NCBI RefSeq assembly: GCF_027922005.1
Contig: NZ_BSEV01000024.1
Location: forward strand, 1-64,000
DNA length: 64,000 nt
Origin: Streptosporangium carneum
GTDB lineage: Bacteria > Actinomycetota > Actinomycetes > Streptosporangiales > Streptosporangiaceae
Direction of reading: 5' to 3'
Positions 37,673 to 46,934 of this stretch are shown piece after piece; position 1 is the stretch's first letter, and each line of letters opens with the position of its first letter. The notes beneath the pieces were generated by a model. That model was not told the origin of the DNA, did no database searches, and worked only from the letters and a program-made list of their open reading frames with translations. A program made the translations under genes and the position numbers.

Positions 37673-39159
37673 GCCTCGTCCACACGTCCGCAGCCGAGCT
37701 CGGCGCGCTGATCGCGAGCGGCGAGGTCTCGGCCGTCGAGGTCGCCCAGGCGCACCTCGCCCGGATCTCCGCGGTCGAACCGCAGGTCAACGCCTTCCTG
37801 CACGTCGACGCCGAGGCGACGCTCGCCCAGGCCCGCGCCGTCGACGCGCGCAGGGCCGCGGGGGAGGCCCTCGGTCCGCTCGCGGGTGTGCCGATCGCGC
37901 ACAAGGACGTCTTCACCACCACGGACATGCCGACCACGGCCGGATCGAAGATCCTCGAGGGGTACCGCCCGCCGTACGACGCGACCGTGACCCGGCGCCT
38001 GCGCGAGGCGGGCCTGGTGATCCTCGGCAAGACCAACCTCGACGAGTTCGCGATGGGCTCCTCGACGGAGAACTCCGCCTACGGTCCCACCCGTAACCCG
38101 TGGGACCTGACCCGGATCCCCGGCGGCTCCTCCGGCGGCTCCTCGGCCGCGGTCGCCGCCTACGAGGCCCCGCTGTCCACCGGCACCGACACCGGCGGCT
38201 CGATCCGTCAGCCCGCCGCCGTCACCGGCATCGTCGGCATGAAGCCGACCTACGGCGGCTCGTCCCGCTACGGCCTGATCGCCTTCGCCAGCTCCCTGGA
38301 CACCCCCGGGCCCTTCGCCCGCAACGTGCTGGACGCCGCGCTGCTGCACGAGGCCTTCTCCGGGCACGACCCGATGGACTCCACCTCGGTCGACGCCCCG
38401 GTGCCCTCGGTCGTCGAGGCGGCGCGTCACGGCGACGTGGCGGGGCTGCGCGTCGGCGTGGTCAAGGAGTTCGGCGGCGACGGCTACCAGCCGGGGGTGC
38501 TGGCCCGCTTCCACGAGAGCGTGGAGCTGCTGGAGTCCCTCGGCGCCAAGGTCGTCGAGGTGTCCTGCCCCTCGTTCAGCACGGCCCTGCCTGCGTACTA
38601 CCTGATCGCCCCGTCCGAGGCCTCCTCCAACCTGGCCCGCTTCGACGCCATGCGGTACGGCCTGCGCGTCGGCGACGACGGTACGCGCAGCGCCGAGGAG
38701 GTCATGGCGCTGACCAGGGCGGCCGGGTTCGGTCCCGAGGTCAAGCGGCGCATCATCCTCGGCACCTACGCCCTCTCCAGCGGCTACTACGACGCCTACT
38801 ACGGCCAGGCGCAGAAGGTCCGCACGCTCATCGCGCGTGACTTCGAGGCGGCCTTCCACCAGGTGGACGTGCTCGTCTCGCCGACCACGCCGACCACGGC
38901 GTTCCCGATCGGCGAGCGCGCGGACGACCCCATGGCGATGTACCTCGCCGACCTGTGCACGATCCCGACCAACCTGGCGGGCAACGCGGCCATCTCGGTG
39001 CCGTGCGGCCTGGCCGACGAGGACGGCCTGCCGGTCGGTCTGCAGATCATGGCCCCGGTGCTCGGCGACGACCGCTGCTACCGGGTCGCCGCCGCCGTGG
39101 AGAAGGCCCTCGAGCAGCGCTGGGGCGGCAGCCTGCTGTCCAAGGCCCCGGCGCTGTAG
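37669..39159 (+). CDS. gatA: Aspartyl/glutamyl-tRNA amidotransferase subunit A
   Basis: GatA hydrolyses glutamine and passes the ammonia to GatB. The 496-residue protein is an amidase-signature enzyme with the Ser-cisSer-Lys set visible: Lys79 (PIAHKDVF), a serine in GGSSGGSSA (about 154) and the nucleophile Ser178 ([12 protein letters not shown]). The glycine-rich signature and length are normal. It is translationally coupled to gatC. Unusually, gatB does not follow directly, because two other genes (39209 and 40294) stand between. Confidence 0.97.
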   Translation: MSLVHTSAAELGALIASGEVSAVEVAQAHLARISAVEPQVNAFLHVDAEATLAQARAVDARRAAGEALGPLAGVPIAHKDVFTTTDMPTTAGSKILEGYRPPYDATVTRRLREAGLVILGKTNLDEFAMGSSTENSAYGPTRNPWDLTRIPGGSSGGSSAAVAAYEAPLSTGTDTGGSIRQPAAVTGIVGMKPTYGGSSRYGLIAFASSLDTPGPFARNVLDAALLHEAFSGHDPMDSTSVDAPVPSVVEAARHGDVAGLRVGVVKEFGGDGYQPGVLARFHESVELLESLGAKVVEVSCPSFSTALPAYYLIAPSEASSNLARFDAMRYGLRVGDDGTRSAEEVMALTRAAGFGPEVKRRIILGTYALSSGYYDAYYGQAQKVRTLIARDFEAAFHQVDVLVSPTTPTTAFPIGERADDPMAMYLADLCTIPTNLAGNAAISVPCGLADEDGLPVGLQIMAPVLGDDRCYRVAAAVEKALEQRWGGSLLSKAPAL

Positions 39160-39208
39160 GGCCTTTCCGGACGACAGGGCGAAGCGGGGAACAGGGGGAG
39201 ACGGCGGC

Positions 39209-40297
39209 ATGATCACTCGGATCGAGATAGACGGGTTCAAGTCCTTCTTGAACTTCGTCCTCGACGTGCCGCCCTTCCTGGTGCTGGTCGGTCCGAACGC
39301 CAGCGGCAAGTCGAACCTGTTCGACGCCGTCGGCTTCGTCGCCGACGAGATCGCCGGTCAGGGCGGGCTGCTCTCCGCGGCCAGGGGGCTGCCCGGCGAG
39401 CAGTTCCACCGGGTCGTGAAAGGGACGCCGCTGCCCGGGTTCGTCGTCTCCGTCGAGGCCCTGGTCGCCCCCGAGCCGGGGGCGCTGCTGCCGATGCGGT
39501 TCGACGTGGGCGCGGAGATGGTGCTCAAGATCCCCAGGTCCAGCGGGGCGGTCGTCAGCCACGTGGCCCACCACCTGCCCGAGGAGCTCCTGGAGCTCAT
39601 GGTGGAGGATCCCGAGCCCGAGGTCACGCCGCGCCGTACGGTCTCCTCGTGGCGTCGCTACGTCCCCTCGCCGCAGGCGATGCGCAGGCGATGGTCCCCG
39701 GCCGACCGGGGCCCGCTCGCCGCGGACGGCCGCAACCTCGCCGCGGTGCTCGGGCGGATGGCGGGCTCCGAGGCGTTCGCCGACCTCACGGTCGACCTCG
39801 CCGGCGTCGTGCCCGACGCGGTCGCGCTGCTGCCCCGCACCGAGCGGGACGAGTGCTCCTTCGAGCTGCTGGTCGACGGCCAGGGGGCGGTGCCCGCCCC
39901 GCTGCTGTCGGACGGGACGCTGCGCGTCCTCGGCCTTCTCGCCGCCCTGCACGATCCCGACCACCCGAGCACCCTGCTGGTCGAGGAGCTCGAGAGCGGC
40001 GTGCACCCCGGGCGCCTCGGCGAGCTGCTGAGGAGGATCAGGCGGCGGGTCGCGGAGCCCGGGGGCGTGACGCCGTTCCGGCAGGTGATCCTCACCAGCC
40101 ACTCCCCGGTCGTGGTCGCCGAGACCTACCGGGCCGACCCGGACGCGCTGGTCTTCCTGGACACCGTGGTCCGCGTCGACCCCGACAGGGACCGCGTGTC
40201 GCGGGTGACCGTGGCCAAGCCCGTCCAGCCGTACGGCGAGCCGGGCACCTTCGTCTCGCCCCGGCAGGTCCGCAAGTACCTGGGAGCGGCCGCGTGA
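39209..40297 (+). CDS. AAA ATPase (OLD/RecF-like, AAA_21 type)
   Basis: The 362-residue protein begins MITRIEIDGFKSFLNFVLDV and has Walker A GPNASGKSN (about 30-38), a signature-type LLSDGTLRVLGLLAAL, Walker B LLVEELESGVHP and the switch VILTSHSPVVV. This is the ABC-type head of OLD/RecF-like ATPases without a long coiled coil. The Walker B carries Glu-Glu rather than the more usual Asp-Glu. The stop overlaps the start of the next gene by 4 bp (GTGA), so the two work together. ATPase plus Toprim-like partner pairs are common in phage-defence systems of the OLD/PARIS kind, but this pair sits in the gat operon, and its function is not known. Confidence 0.85.
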   Translation: MITRIEIDGFKSFLNFVLDVPPFLVLVGPNASGKSNLFDAVGFVADEIAGQGGLLSAARGLPGEQFHRVVKGTPLPGFVVSVEALVAPEPGALLPMRFDVGAEMVLKIPRSSGAVVSHVAHHLPEELLELMVEDPEPEVTPRRTVSSWRRYVPSPQAMRRRWSPADRGPLAADGRNLAAVLGRMAGSEAFADLTVDLAGVVPDAVALLPRTERDECSFELLVDGQGAVPAPLLSDGTLRVLGLLAALHDPDHPSTLLVEELESGVHPGRLGELLRRIRRRVAEPGGVTPFRQVILTSHSPVVVAETYRADPDALVFLDTVVRVDPDRDRVSRVTVAKPVQPYGEPGTFVSPRQVRKYLGAAA

Positions 40298-40860
40298 GCC
40301 GTCCCCTGGTGCCCGGCCTCGTCGCGGGGGGAGAGACCGACGAGGGCTTCCTCGGGATCGTGATCTCCCGCCAGCTGCGCGAGCTCACCTGGATGTCGCC
40401 GCACACGGTCGACATCGAGGCGACGGAGGTCGTCACGTGCGACCGGGAGCACATGGTCACGGCCCTCGAGGAGCTGGCGGCCGACTGCCACCTGCTCTTC
40501 ACCCACGGAGACGAGCGGGAGCGCGGCAAGGCCGAGGGCGTCCGCTACCACTCGCACTACCTGGTGCCCGTCATCGGCCTGGCCGAGACCGGGACCTGGC
40601 TGCTGGCCGACCGCGGGGTGTGGGCCGGCGTCGAGGGCAGCGACCTCGGCCTGCTGCCCTCCCGTCCGCGTGACGTCGAGAAGATCACGGACCCGGGCGC
40701 GGTCCTGGCCGCCACCGTTCCCCGGCGAGGCAGACCGGTGAGCGACTACTTCGAGTACGTGGGACGCAACATCGATCTCGCCGTGCTGGCCCAGGTCCCG
40801 GGATACGCCGACTGGGTCGCCGAGACGAGGAACGCACTGAAAGGACTCGGTTACCTGTGA
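40294..40860 (+). CDS. DUF4276-like (Toprim-type) protein
   Basis: The 188-residue protein starts PLVPGLVAGGETDEGFLGIV, which fits the E-G-x-T-D/E-x-x-F-L start of DUF4276 proteins. It has an acidic motif, FTHGDERERGKAEG, near residue 70 that could be the D-x-D/E of a Toprim metal site. The end, EKITDPGAVLAA and VPGYADWVAETRNALKGLGYL, also fits that family. DUF4276 proteins are usually encoded next to AAA_21 ATPases, exactly as here (4-bp overlap). A nuclease or nucleic-acid-sensing role is likely but unproven. The assignment is by motif reading, not by search. Confidence 0.6.
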   Translation: MSRPLVPGLVAGGETDEGFLGIVISRQLRELTWMSPHTVDIEATEVVTCDREHMVTALEELAADCHLLFTHGDERERGKAEGVRYHSHYLVPVIGLAETGTWLLADRGVWAGVEGSDLGLLPSRPRDVEKITDPGAVLAATVPRRGRPVSDYFEYVGRNIDLAVLAQVPGYADWVAETRNALKGLGYL

Positions 40861-40906
40861 GCGCCGCGACGGGCGGGGCGGCGCGCGAGGTGCGGGCGGT
40901 CCATGG

Positions 40907-41025
40907 AGTGAACGAGGAGGGCGATCGGCCGATGAGCGCGCGAGAGCCCCACGCAGCGAGCGGAGTGGCGCGTGAGACACGAGCGCTCCGCGCAGTCAAC
41001 GAGGATTGGTGAACGACCGATGAGC
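40907..41025 (+). other. Short ORF and duplicated start region before gatB
   Basis: AGTGAACGAGGAGGGCGA...CCGATGAGC (40907-40937) recurs in diverged form as AGTCAACGAGGATTGGTGAACGACCGATGAGC cut at 40994-41025, where it contains the gatB start. The first copy has the better ribosome site (GGAGGG) and starts a 26-codon ORF (40932-41012) that stops 7 bp before the gatB ATG. It may be a coupling leader or only a relic of duplication. Confidence 0.45.
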
Positions 41026-42525
41026 ACGGAAACGCTGATGCCGTACGACGAGGCGCTTGAGCGCTTCGAGCCGGTGCTGGGCCTGGAGACGCACGTCGAG
41101 CTGGGCACGGCGTCGAAGATGTTCTGCGGTTGCCCGACCACGTTCGGCGCCGCGCCCAACACCCAGGTGTGCCCGGTCTGCCTGGCCCTGCCGGGGGCGC
41201 TGCCGACGGCCAACGCCGCCGCGATCGAGTCGACGATCCGCATCGGCCTGGCGCTCAACTGCTCCATCGCCGAGTGGTGCCGCTTCGCCCGGAAGAACTA
41301 CTTCTATCCGGACATGCCGAAGAACTATCAGATCAGCCAGTACGACGAGCCGCTCTGCTTCGATGGCTACCTCGACGTCGAGGTGGACGGCAAGACCGTG
41401 CGGATCGAGATCGAGCGGGTCCACCTGGAGGAGGACACCGGCAAGTCCACCCACGTGGGCGGCGCGACCGGGCGCATCCACGGAGCCGACTACTCGATCG
41501 TCGACTACAACCGGGCGGGCATCCCGCTGGTGGAGATCGTCACCAAGCCCATCCCCGGCACCGACAGGCTCGCCCCCGAGGTCGCCCGCGCGTACGCCAC
41601 CGAGCTGCGCGAGGTCATGCGCGCGCTGGGCGTCTCCGACGTGCGCATGGAGGAGGGCTCCATGCGGTGCGACGTGAACGTCTCCCTCATGCCGCGCGGG
41701 GCCTCCGAGTGGGGCACCAGGACCGAGACCAAGAACGTCAACTCGCTGCGCAGCGTCGAGCGCGCGGTCCGCAGCGAGATCGAACGTCAGGCCGGGATCC
41801 TGGCGGACGGCGGAAAGATCATCCAGGAGACCCGCCACTTCCACGAGAACACCGGCACCACCACCTCGGGCCGGTCCAAGGAGGAGGCGCAGGACTACCG
41901 CTACTTCCCCGAGCCCGACCTCGTGCCGATCGCGCCGGACACGGCGTGGGTCGCCACGCTGAAGGCCGCGCTGCCCGAGCTGCCGCGCCTGCGGCGCAAG
42001 CGGCTCCAGCAGGAGTGGGGCGTGTCCGACCTGGACATGGAGTCCATGCACAACATCGACGCCATCGAACTGGTCGAGGCGACCGTGGCCGCCGGGGCCC
42101 CGCCCGCGGACGCCCGCAAGTGGTGGATGGGCGAGCTCGCCCGCCGGGCCAACGAGGCGGCGGTGCCGCTCGGCGAGCTGCGGATCACCCCCGACCAGAT
42201 CGCCAGGGTGTGCGCGATGGTCGCCGGGGGAGCGCTGAACGACAAGCTGGCCCGCCAGGTGCTCGAGGGCGTGCTGAACGGCGAGGGCTCCCCCGACGAG
42301 GTGGTCGCCGCCCGCGGCCTGCAGATCGTGAACGACGAGGGCGAGCTGTCGGCGATCATCGACCAGGTCCTGGCCGACAACGCCGCCACGGCGGACAAGG
42401 TCCGCGGAGGCAAGATCGCCGCCGTCGGCGCCCTCGTCGGCGGTGTCATGAAGGCCAGCAGGGGCAAGGCGGACGCCGCCCGCGCCCGCGAGCTCCTGCT
42501 GGAGAAGCTCGGCGTCTCCGAGTAG
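41020..42525 (+). CDS. gatB: Aspartyl/glutamyl-tRNA amidotransferase subunit B
   Basis: GatB binds the mischarged tRNA and carries out phosphorylation and amidation. The 501-residue protein has the catalytic cradle start [23 protein letters not shown], with the zinc Cys pairs CGCP and CPVCLALPG, the block [16 protein letters not shown], and the C-terminal YqeY-like helical tail ([20 protein letters not shown]). Length is standard. It is the last gene of the gat cluster and is followed by two terminators. Confidence 0.97.
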   Translation: MSTETLMPYDEALERFEPVLGLETHVELGTASKMFCGCPTTFGAAPNTQVCPVCLALPGALPTANAAAIESTIRIGLALNCSIAEWCRFARKNYFYPDMPKNYQISQYDEPLCFDGYLDVEVDGKTVRIEIERVHLEEDTGKSTHVGGATGRIHGADYSIVDYNRAGIPLVEIVTKPIPGTDRLAPEVARAYATELREVMRALGVSDVRMEEGSMRCDVNVSLMPRGASEWGTRTETKNVNSLRSVERAVRSEIERQAGILADGGKIIQETRHFHENTGTTTSGRSKEEAQDYRYFPEPDLVPIAPDTAWVATLKAALPELPRLRRKRLQQEWGVSDLDMESMHNIDAIELVEATVAAGAPPADARKWWMGELARRANEAAVPLGELRITPDQIARVCAMVAGGALNDKLARQVLEGVLNGEGSPDEVVAARGLQIVNDEGELSAIIDQVLADNAATADKVRGGKIAAVGALVGGVMKASRGKADAARARELLLEKLGVSE

Positions 42526-42572
42526 TCCCCAACGGAGCCTCGAAGCCGCAGGCTCCGTGACCCTGAGCTCCA

Positions 42573-42667
42573 CCGGCTCCCTGATCGACCAGGGAGCCGG
42601 TCGGCGCAGCCCCGGCTCGTGATTCATGGAAAGGCCTCGTCGGTCATGCGATCGGCGGGGTCTTTTT
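42573..42667 (+). terminator. Two successive terminators after gatB
   Basis: CCGGCTCCCTG (42573-42583) and CAGGGAGCCGG (42590-42600) form a perfect 11-bp stem with a 6-base loop. A second, G-U-containing stem (42635-42642 with 42653-42660) is followed directly by TCTTTTTT, a true intrinsic terminator. They insulate the gat cluster from the secreted-protein gene. Confidence 0.75.
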
Positions 42668-42793
42668 TATGTGGTAATTCGGATTTTTCATATTGATCAT
42701 GTATTGACTCAATTGTTGACTCCTTGCACAGTAATCACATTCATCTCCCCCTTCTCTCTGGTGCCCGCACAGCCCTGAGATCGGAGAACCTCC

Positions 42794-43192
42794 ATGAAAA
42801 GCCATTTGGCGCTCCTGGTCGCGGCCTCGGCCGTCGTCGCCGGAACGCTGACCGCCGTCGGCCCAGCTCAGGCCGCCGTTTCCGCAGCCTTGCCCTCGTC
42901 CCCGCTCACGTCGACATCGGCGTTCGCATACCCGACCGACGCGGTCGTCACCGGGGAGGGACTTCGGCTGAGGTCGGCCCCCGGCGGCGGCTGGATTATC
43001 GGTTATCTCTACCCCGGGGATTACGGTCAGATCCTGAACACGTATTCGTCGGCATGGTGCAGGTTCCGGCTCGGCGGCAGATCGGCCTCCGGGCTGCCCG
43101 CGGGCACCACCGGATGGGCGTCCTGTTCCTATCTCGCCACCGAGGACGGCCTCCGCGTGTCGAACACGGACGTCGACCCCCTGGGGCCCTGA
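42794..43192 (+). CDS. Small secreted SH3-like protein
   Basis: The 132-residue product has a clear Sec signal (MKSHLALLVAASAVVAGTL ... PAQA, cleavage near residue 28). The mature part contains GLRLRSAPGGGWIIGYLYPG, the strand and turn pattern of bacterial SH3-like domains, with two Cys (W-C-R and S-C-S) that may form a disulphide. Such domains usually bind cell-wall peptides. Upstream DNA (42660-42790) is unusually AT-rich for this window, so the gene has its own promoter. No partner gene is evident. Confidence 0.75.
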   Translation: MKSHLALLVAASAVVAGTLTAVGPAQAAVSAALPSSPLTSTSAFAYPTDAVVTGEGLRLRSAPGGGWIIGYLYPGDYGQILNTYSSAWCRFRLGGRSASGLPAGTTGWASCSYLATEDGLRVSNTDVDPLGP

Positions 43193-43434
43193 CCGAACGC
43201 TCCAGGGCTCTGGCGTGGCCGTGGAGAGAGCCGTGGAGGGACGTGGGGAAGCGTCCTGACACGGCATGAGGAAGAAGGGGTCCGCCGTGCCTCGCGGTAC
43301 GGCGGCCCCTCCTCGCCGACGGGCTGACCTCCCATACGGAGGTGATTTGTTACCGCCCTTCGAGGGCTCCGGCTGACGGTTGTGGTTTAGGGTTGCGGGA
43401 GGTAGAAGCTGCGAGGCAAGAGGAGCCGGAGGCC

Positions 43435-45555
43435 GTGCGGAACGCCGGAGCGTCGACAGACCCGCCGACAGATCCGCCCACTGATCCGTTCGCCGCTGTG
43501 CCGCTGCCCTCGCATCCCGTTCCTCCGGGCGCCCGCGATCCCGGGCGGCCGCCGGGCGGCGGTCCCAGGGCGGGTTCCAACCTCCCCCGCGGGGTCTCGC
43601 CCCTTCCGCGCGGATTCTCACCCGACGTCTTCGGTCCCTCCGGCGCGCCCGGGCAGGCCAGGCCGGCCGGACCCGCCGGACCCGCGGGTCAGGGGCCCGC
43701 GTCGCCCGGACTGCCGCCGCCCGCCCCCAGGCCCGAGCCCTGGCGGGTGGCCGCCCCGCAGGAAAAGGCCTCCCGGCAGAGGTCGCCGCGCGAGGAGCCC
43801 TCCGTGACGCCCGGCGGTGAGGCGGGCCCCCCGTCGGGGGGATCGTCCCGCTACGAGGAGACGTCCCCGCGCCGCCGAGGGCGCGGGATCCTCGTGGGCC
43901 TCGTGCTCCTGCTGGTGATCGCCGCTCTCGCCTACACGGTGCCCGCGATCGTCATGTCCGGAAAGATACTGCCGGGAACCCGCGTCCGGGGTGTCGACAT
44001 CGGCGGGCTGACCGCGACCGAGGCCGCCGACCGGCTCAGGGACCGGCTCGCCGACGACGCGGCCAGAGCGCTGATCCTGCGGGCCGCGGGCAGGAAGTTC
44101 ACCCTCGACCCGGAGAAGGCCGGGCTCGCCTTCGACGTCGTCGCCACGATCGACCAGGCGCCCAGCGACTTCCCCGCGCCCGCGGAGGTCTGGCGGGCCC
44201 TCACCGGAACCAACGACCTGAGCCCCAGGATCTCCGTCGACTCCGGGCTGATGAGGAAGGCCGTCAAGGGCCTGGCGAAAAAGATCGACCGCGGGGTCCG
44301 CGAGGGCGCGATCACCTTCAAGGACGCCAAACCGGTGGCCGTGACGCCCAGGGACGGTCGCGAGCTGGAGCAGGAGGCCGCGGCGGGCGTCATCGCGAAG
44401 GCCTACCTCGGCCCTCCCGGCGAGGTGGAGCTGCCCGTCTCGGTGATCAAGCCCAAGGTCACGGTCGACGTGGTGGAGAAGGCCGCCGCGGGGGCGGGCA
44501 AGGCGCTGTCAGGCCCGGTGACCCTGACCCACGAGGGCAGGCAGGTCCAGCTCGCGGTCGAGACGCTCGCCGCCCACCTCTCCTACGCGCCTGACGACGC
44601 CGGAGGCATGCGTCCGCTCTTCGACGCCAAGAACGCGGTCGCGGGGGTGGAGAAGAACCTCGTCGACGCGGCCCGCGCCCCGAAGGAGCCCACCTTCGAG
44701 ATCGTGGGCGGCAAGCCGAAGCTGGTCCCCGGGCGCAGGGGCGAGGGCGTCGACCACGACAAGCTCGCCGAGGACGTGGCACGTCTGGTCGCCGAGGGCG
44801 GGAAGCGGACGATCCCGGTCGCGTTCGCCACCGTGGCTCCGAGGCTGTCGGACGCCGAGGCCCGCGGGCTCGGCGTCAAGGAGAAGATCAGCGAGTTCAC
44901 CACGCCGTACGTCTGCTGCCCGCCCCGGGTGACCAACATCCGCACGCTCGCCAAGATCATGGACGGTCACCTCGTCAAACCCGGTGAGACCTTCTCGCTC
45001 AACGGCCTCATCGGCGAGCGTGACAGAGCCAGGGGATTCGTCCCCGCCCCCATGATCCAGGGGGGCAGACTGGTCGACTCGGTCGGTGGCGGCATCTCCC
45101 AGTTCGTCACCACCATGTACAACGCGGTGTTCTTCGGCGGGCTCGAGGACGTCCAGCACATGGCGCACGAGTTCTACATCTCGCGCTACCCGGCGGGCCG
45201 CGAGTCCACGGTCTCCTGGCCCGAACCCGACTTCCGCTGGAGGAACGACTCCAAGTACGGCGTGCTGGTGAAGACCTCCTACACCGACTCCGGGGTCACC
45301 GTCGCCTTCTGGAGCACCAAGCGCTACGACATCGAGTCGATCTCCTCGGAACGTTACAACGTCACCCCCTTCAAGAGCGTGACCGAAAGCGGCCCGAACT
45401 GCATCCCGATGGACGGCCAGCAGGGCTTCACGATCGACGTCTGGCGCGTCTTCAAACAGGACGGCAAGGAGATCAGGCGCGACAAGAAGACCACGGTCTA
45501 CCGCCCCGAGCTCGACCTAAAGTGCGTCACGGGCGGCACCCCCGAGACCGAGTGA
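43435..45555 (+). CDS. VanW family protein with peptidoglycan-binding repeats
   Basis: The product (706 residues) has a Pro-rich cytoplasmic N terminus (1-140), one membrane helix (about 152-175, GILVGLVLLLVIAALAYTVP), and two external helix-strand domains of the YoaR/PG_binding_4 type (for example GVDIGGLTATEAADRLRDRL). A C-terminal VanW domain follows, with the hallmark GETFSLNGLIGERDRARGFV and GGGISQFVTTMYNAVFFGGL. VanW proteins accompany some vancomycin resistance clusters, but chromosomal copies like this act in wall metabolism by an unknown mechanism. The GTG at 43435 is preferred (AGGAG nine bases ahead). Confidence 0.88.
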   Translation: MRNAGASTDPPTDPPTDPFAAVPLPSHPVPPGARDPGRPPGGGPRAGSNLPRGVSPLPRGFSPDVFGPSGAPGQARPAGPAGPAGQGPASPGLPPPAPRPEPWRVAAPQEKASRQRSPREEPSVTPGGEAGPPSGGSSRYEETSPRRRGRGILVGLVLLLVIAALAYTVPAIVMSGKILPGTRVRGVDIGGLTATEAADRLRDRLADDAARALILRAAGRKFTLDPEKAGLAFDVVATIDQAPSDFPAPAEVWRALTGTNDLSPRISVDSGLMRKAVKGLAKKIDRGVREGAITFKDAKPVAVTPRDGRELEQEAAAGVIAKAYLGPPGEVELPVSVIKPKVTVDVVEKAAAGAGKALSGPVTLTHEGRQVQLAVETLAAHLSYAPDDAGGMRPLFDAKNAVAGVEKNLVDAARAPKEPTFEIVGGKPKLVPGRRGEGVDHDKLAEDVARLVAEGGKRTIPVAFATVAPRLSDAEARGLGVKEKISEFTTPYVCCPPRVTNIRTLAKIMDGHLVKPGETFSLNGLIGERDRARGFVPAPMIQGGRLVDSVGGGISQFVTTMYNAVFFGGLEDVQHMAHEFYISRYPAGRESTVSWPEPDFRWRNDSKYGVLVKTSYTDSGVTVAFWSTKRYDIESISSERYNVTPFKSVTESGPNCIPMDGQQGFTIDVWRVFKQDGKEIRRDKKTTVYRPELDLKCVTGGTPETE

Positions 45556-45556
45556 T

Positions 45557-45746
45557 CCCGCGACGCCGCAGGCGTCGCCATTCGACAGGTGTCCATGGCC
45601 GTTCCAGGGCTGAGTTTTTGGTTTTGGCCTGGGCGCGCCGGTGATCTGGACTGAGGAACGCAGGAGCGAAGCGACGGAGTGACGAGGGAAGACACCGGCT
45701 CGAAGGCGCCCAGGCCCGCGACGCCGCCAGGCGTCGCAAATAAACA
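45557..45746. repeat. Dispersed hairpin repeat, copies 2 and 3
   Basis: CCCGCGACGCC-GCA-GGCGTCGC at 45557-45578 follows the VanW-type stop. A longer copy at 45707-45746 is nearly identical to the one at 12270-12309, including GGCGCCCAGG in front and a CAAATAAACA tail. Between them lies GGAACGCAGGAGCGAAGCGA, another GCGAAGC-type sequence. No gene is seen in this 205-bp interval. Confidence 0.65.
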
Positions 45747-45760
45747 CAGATAATGCACCC

Positions 45761-46669
45761 ATGAAAATCTGGGTCCCCTCCGAGGCCGCTGTCGACGTTC
45801 TGTGTGATCTTCCCGATGTGGAGTGTGCCGTCTACGACGGCACGGGGCCGGTGCCCGGCGGGGTCGAGGAGGTCGAGGTCTGGGTCCCGCCGTTGATCCC
45901 GATGACACGGATTCCCGAGCTGCTCGGTGAGATGCGCGGGTTGCGGCTGCTGCAGACCGTCACGGCGGGTGTGGACGCCTACCGGCCGCATCTGCCGGAG
46001 GGCGTCGTGCTGTGCAACGCGCGAGGCGTGCACGACGCGGGCACCGCGGAGTGGGTGGTCGGAGCCATGATCGCGGTTTTGCGGGAGTTTCCCGGCTTCG
46101 CCGTCGCCCAGCGGCGGGGGGAGTGGACCTACCACCACACCGGCGTGCTGGCCGACTCGACCGTGCTGATCGTCGGTCACGGCTCGATCGGGCAGGCGCT
46201 CGAACGGCGCCTGGAGGGGTTCGAGGTGGACGTGGTGCGGGTGGCGCGGACCGCGAGAGGAGACGTCCACGGCCAGGACGAGCTGCCCGAGCTGCTGCCG
46301 ACGGCGGACGTGGTGGTGCTGCTGGTGCCCTCGACCCCCGCGACCGCCGGGCTGGTCGACGCGGGCTTCCTGGCGGCGATGAAGGACGGCGCGGTGCTGG
46401 TGAACGCCGCCAGGGGCGGGGTGGTCGACACCGCCGCGCTCCTCGCGGAGCTGGAGCGGGGGCGGCTGCTGGCCGCGCTGGACGTGACCGACCCCGAGCC
46501 GCTGCCCCCCGGTCATCCGCTCTGGACGGCGCCGGGGGTGTTCATCACCCCGCACGTCGCGGGGAGCAGTCCCGCCTCGGGGCGGCGCCTGCTGAAACTG
46601 CTCCGTTCGCAGCTTCTGCGCTATCTGGCGGGCGAGCCGCTTAAAAACGTGATCACCGGTTCGTACTGA
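45761..46669 (+). CDS. D-2-hydroxyacid dehydrogenase
   Basis: The 302-residue enzyme reduces 2-keto acids to D-2-hydroxy acids or the reverse. It has the NAD-binding GHGSIGQALERRLEGF at about 145-160 and the catalytic set Arg (VNAARGGVVD), Glu (VTDPEPLPPGHPLW) and His (ITPHVAGSSPASG). The shorter N-terminal half and 300-residue length place it near the GhrA/GhrB-like group rather than SerA. The physiological substrate is unknown. The gene is monocistronic and lies directly after a hairpin repeat. Confidence 0.9.
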   Translation: MKIWVPSEAAVDVLCDLPDVECAVYDGTGPVPGGVEEVEVWVPPLIPMTRIPELLGEMRGLRLLQTVTAGVDAYRPHLPEGVVLCNARGVHDAGTAEWVVGAMIAVLREFPGFAVAQRRGEWTYHHTGVLADSTVLIVGHGSIGQALERRLEGFEVDVVRVARTARGDVHGQDELPELLPTADVVVLLVPSTPATAGLVDAGFLAAMKDGAVLVNAARGGVVDTAALLAELERGRLLAALDVTDPEPLPPGHPLWTAPGVFITPHVAGSSPASGRRLLKLLRSQLLRYLAGEPLKNVITGSY

Positions 46670-46934
46670 CCGGGAAAGGATTCCCGACCGTGGCTGCCTC
46701 GTGACCTGGGCTGCGTACGGTGAATTACTGCGAGTCCGAATCACTCGCACGGTTATCGGATCGGTGACGACTCCGGCGTTGTCACCACCCGCGTCGGCCG
46801 GAGAGCACACACTGACCGTGTGCCGTTGCGGACGCGAAGGACGAAGGACGACGTGCTCGCGACGGCAACGCGAGCGCAGCGAGCAGAGGACCGCTGCGAG
46901 AGCGAGACGAATCGACACTGATGGGCAGACGACA

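Noticed and set aside
46701-46934. N-terminal extension of the CdgF-like protein
   Set aside because: The residues are Arg/Cys-rich and stem from GCGAGCGCAGCGAGC-type repeat DNA. The membrane domain begins just after 46935. The exact start remains uncertain.
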